NCBI GenBank assembly: GCA_039621445.1 | Contig: CP154955.1 | Coordinates: 22,964,064 to 23,028,063, forward strand | Direction of reading: 5' to 3' | Length of the DNA stretch: 64,000 bases | Origin: Euglena gracilis | Lineage: Eukaryota > Euglenida > Euglenophyceae > Euglenales | Shown: piece after piece, positions 62,450-64,000 of the stretch | How positions within the stretch are numbered: position 1 is the stretch's first letter | How the letters are laid out: each line of letters begins with the position of its first letter | The notes under the pieces: model-generated | The model's database searches: none | What the model saw: only the letters and a program-made list of their open reading frames with translations | Told to the model about the DNA's origin: nothing | Made by a program: the position numbers and the translations under genes

Positions 62450-62883
62450 GTGGTCTATGCCGCTAGTAAGAAGGCACACAGCGTACAGCGCGCACACAGC
62501 AGTAATAGTCTCAACTTGTTACTTTTCGGCCTTAAGGCCCCATAGGACTGCCAGACAGCAAAAATTCTGCCTAAGGTGTTTTGACCAGCCCCCTACTCCT
62601 CTCCCGTTTTCCCCCGGGTAACATCGCTGTCGCCGGCAGTTAGTTTTGTAAATAGGTTTAACTCCCTGGTCAGGTATGACTGGCCAGGTGCCCCTCCTTC
62701 CACACCCCACCCCTGCAATCATTTCAGATTATGGAATGACACCGCCCAAAGTGCCATAGGCACAACCCAAACGGGGTGGAAGGGACTTTCTGGAATGAAA
62801 ACCTTCCAGCCCCACTTTCTAAGCGGGCTCTTCCACTTCCACCCCTTTACCGCAATAAGTAGGTAGCCGCATAAGCGGGTAAC
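62450..62883 (+). other. Element H: 3' UTR of another A-type copy, plus strand
   Basis: Resembles A 26890-27310 (TTTTCGGCCTTAAGGCC, CTGCCAGACAGCAAAAATTCTG, CTGTCGCCGGCAGTTAGTTTTG). It is interrupted at 62883 by element I. Confidence 0.75.
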
Positions 62884-63313
62884 AGTGTACGTCCAAAGCT
62901 TTCCCTTTTTTCCCTTTTTGGGACTTTCTGTAAAAGCCTTTCGCTTCCGCCTTGGTGCGCAGCCTGCTTATGGTAGGGAAAAGTCTTTGGAGTAACGAAA
63001 AGTGGTTTTCCCCATTTCTTCCCAATTCCCCAAGAAGCAAAGCACAAAGCAAAGATTCAGAAGTTTCTTCTGAGATCAAAGTCGATTGTTCTGAGGGTTT
63101 TTCCCTCTGATAAAACCAATGGTCAAACTTTGAGATTGTGAGAGTAAAGAATACCACCTGTGGGGGAAGGAGAGAAAAGTGCTGACGTGTCCAGGGGCAG
63201 ATCCCAGAAGGGTCTGCCACGATCTTACCAGCTGTGGGTTTCCACAGTGGTGCGACCGTCACAGAACCCACTCTGCAGATATCCTACAGAGCTGGGACGT
63301 GCCTGGTACACAT
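62884..63313 (-). repeat. 3' LTR of element I, minus strand
   Basis: 430 bp, TGTGTACCAGG...GACGTACACT on the minus strand. The polypurine tract GGGAGGGGGA lies on its inner side (63314-63323), so the body runs rightward out of the window. The candidate outer duplication GTAAC (62879-62883) cannot be checked. It contains the hairpins GAGGG-TTTTT-CCCTC (63093-63107) and CAGAAG-TTT-CTTCTG (near 63058). Confidence 0.85.
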
Positions 63314-64000
63314 CCCCCTCCCAGGGCTACGCCCGATTTCCTTCATGGACCAGGGTTTCCCAGTCCAGTCAGGATATCTGACGCTGCCCCAGGTGGGGTT
63401 CACTTCTCCATTCGGTGTCTCTCCTTTCCGCACAGTGGCATCCACCCAAAGCCCAAAAACGCGCAAAAGGTTAGCCGCGTTTTGCGGTTACCTATTAGCC
63501 GTTTCGGCTTAGGTGGGGTGTGAAAAAGCCCACTGTTGGAAACGGGGCTTGGCAGGTTTCCTGACAAAGTGTCCCATCCACCCAGTTTGGGTGTGCCAAA
63601 GGCACGTGGGGTTGGTCAAGCGATTCGCTGAAAACCCGAGGGGAGAGGTGTGGAAGGGGGGGGGCAGGCTCCTATCCTTGTCATACCCGGATAGGGCTCC
63701 TAGGCGGTCATATCCGCACTAGGAAACAAAAGCCTACTTACAAAACCGACTGCCGGCGACAGCTTTGCGGGGGTGGGGGGAAAGTAGGGAGGAGAGGGGG
63801 GCTGGCTTAGGCCAGAACAGAATTTTTGCTGTCTGGCAGCCTTAAGGGCCTTAGGGCCGAAAAGTGACAAGTTGGCCTATTATTACGGCGTGCGCGCTGT
63901 GTGCTGTGCGTCACTTAGCGGCTTGCCAGGTTTCCCGGCTGCCAAGGTCTTCACAGCAGTAGCTCCTTCACGACGCAATAAGAGGCGATTACCTCTCGCA
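63314..64000 (-). mobile_element. Element I: 3' UTR of an A-type element, cut by the window edge
   Basis: Reverse-strand match to A 26797-27475 over its whole length. It includes the site where B inserted in A, here uninterrupted. Genes of this copy would lie beyond 64000. Confidence 0.88.

Overview
The window reads as a eukaryotic repeat landscape. It is a pile of nested retrotransposons, and I find no host gene, tRNA, rRNA or CRISPR array that I can support. The best guess for the host is a dinoflagellate or a similar protist. This is inferred from the style of the LINE proteins, the glycine-lysine (GK)n tracts, the density of the nest, and conserved pyrimidine-tract-CAG sites that look like (trans-)splice acceptors.

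Layout, left to right: 468-1680 holds a decayed LINE reverse transcriptase (LINE-1). From 2370 to 4092 on the minus strand lies the 3' half of a second LINE (LINE-2). LINE-2 is split by a large Ty3/gypsy-type LTR element, A (4093-27886, plus strand), which has identical 411-bp LTRs and a GTTTG target duplication. A carries gag, an in-frame pol reached past a UAG codon with a strong stem-loop, an integrase with chromodomain, and a very large third ORF (ORF3, about 1,810 codons) that I cannot assign. Just after ORF3, A itself is interrupted by a different Ty3/gypsy element, B (19742-26796, 191-bp LTRs, GGAGG duplication). B's single 1,979-codon polyprotein contains a Dam-like adenine-methyltransferase-type domain between protease and reverse transcriptase.

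From 27892 to about 31655 are the remaining pieces of LINE-2, in scrambled orientations. The most upstream piece carries a 2A-like ribosome-skipping motif. From 31656 to 47530 on the minus strand is element D, an older, decayed relative of A with the same gene order including ORF3. Its 3' LTR (29407-29720) now lies inverted, but its ATGTT duplication still matches the 5' side. 47536-49575 is unassigned apart from one GC-rich ORF. 49577-61230 is a very decayed minus-strand relative (E), split by a 7-kb element F (52724-59713), which in turn contains a 1.34-kb miniature LTR element G (54456-55799). At the right edge, the 3' end of another A-type element (I, minus strand, 62884 to beyond 64000) sits inside the 3' UTR of yet another copy (H).

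How the parts work together: A, D, E, H and I are one family. Gag is made from the 5' ORF. Pol would be made as a Gag-Pol fusion by stop-codon readthrough. ORF3 would be made from a separately processed mRNA starting at a conserved acceptor about 100 nt upstream of it. Across LTR, gag, pol, ORF3 and 3' UTR the family is studded with tiny hairpins (4-8-bp stems around a 3-5-nt A/T-rich core). At several places the two copies A and D show paired synonymous substitutions that keep the stem. This is the most unexpected signal in the window.
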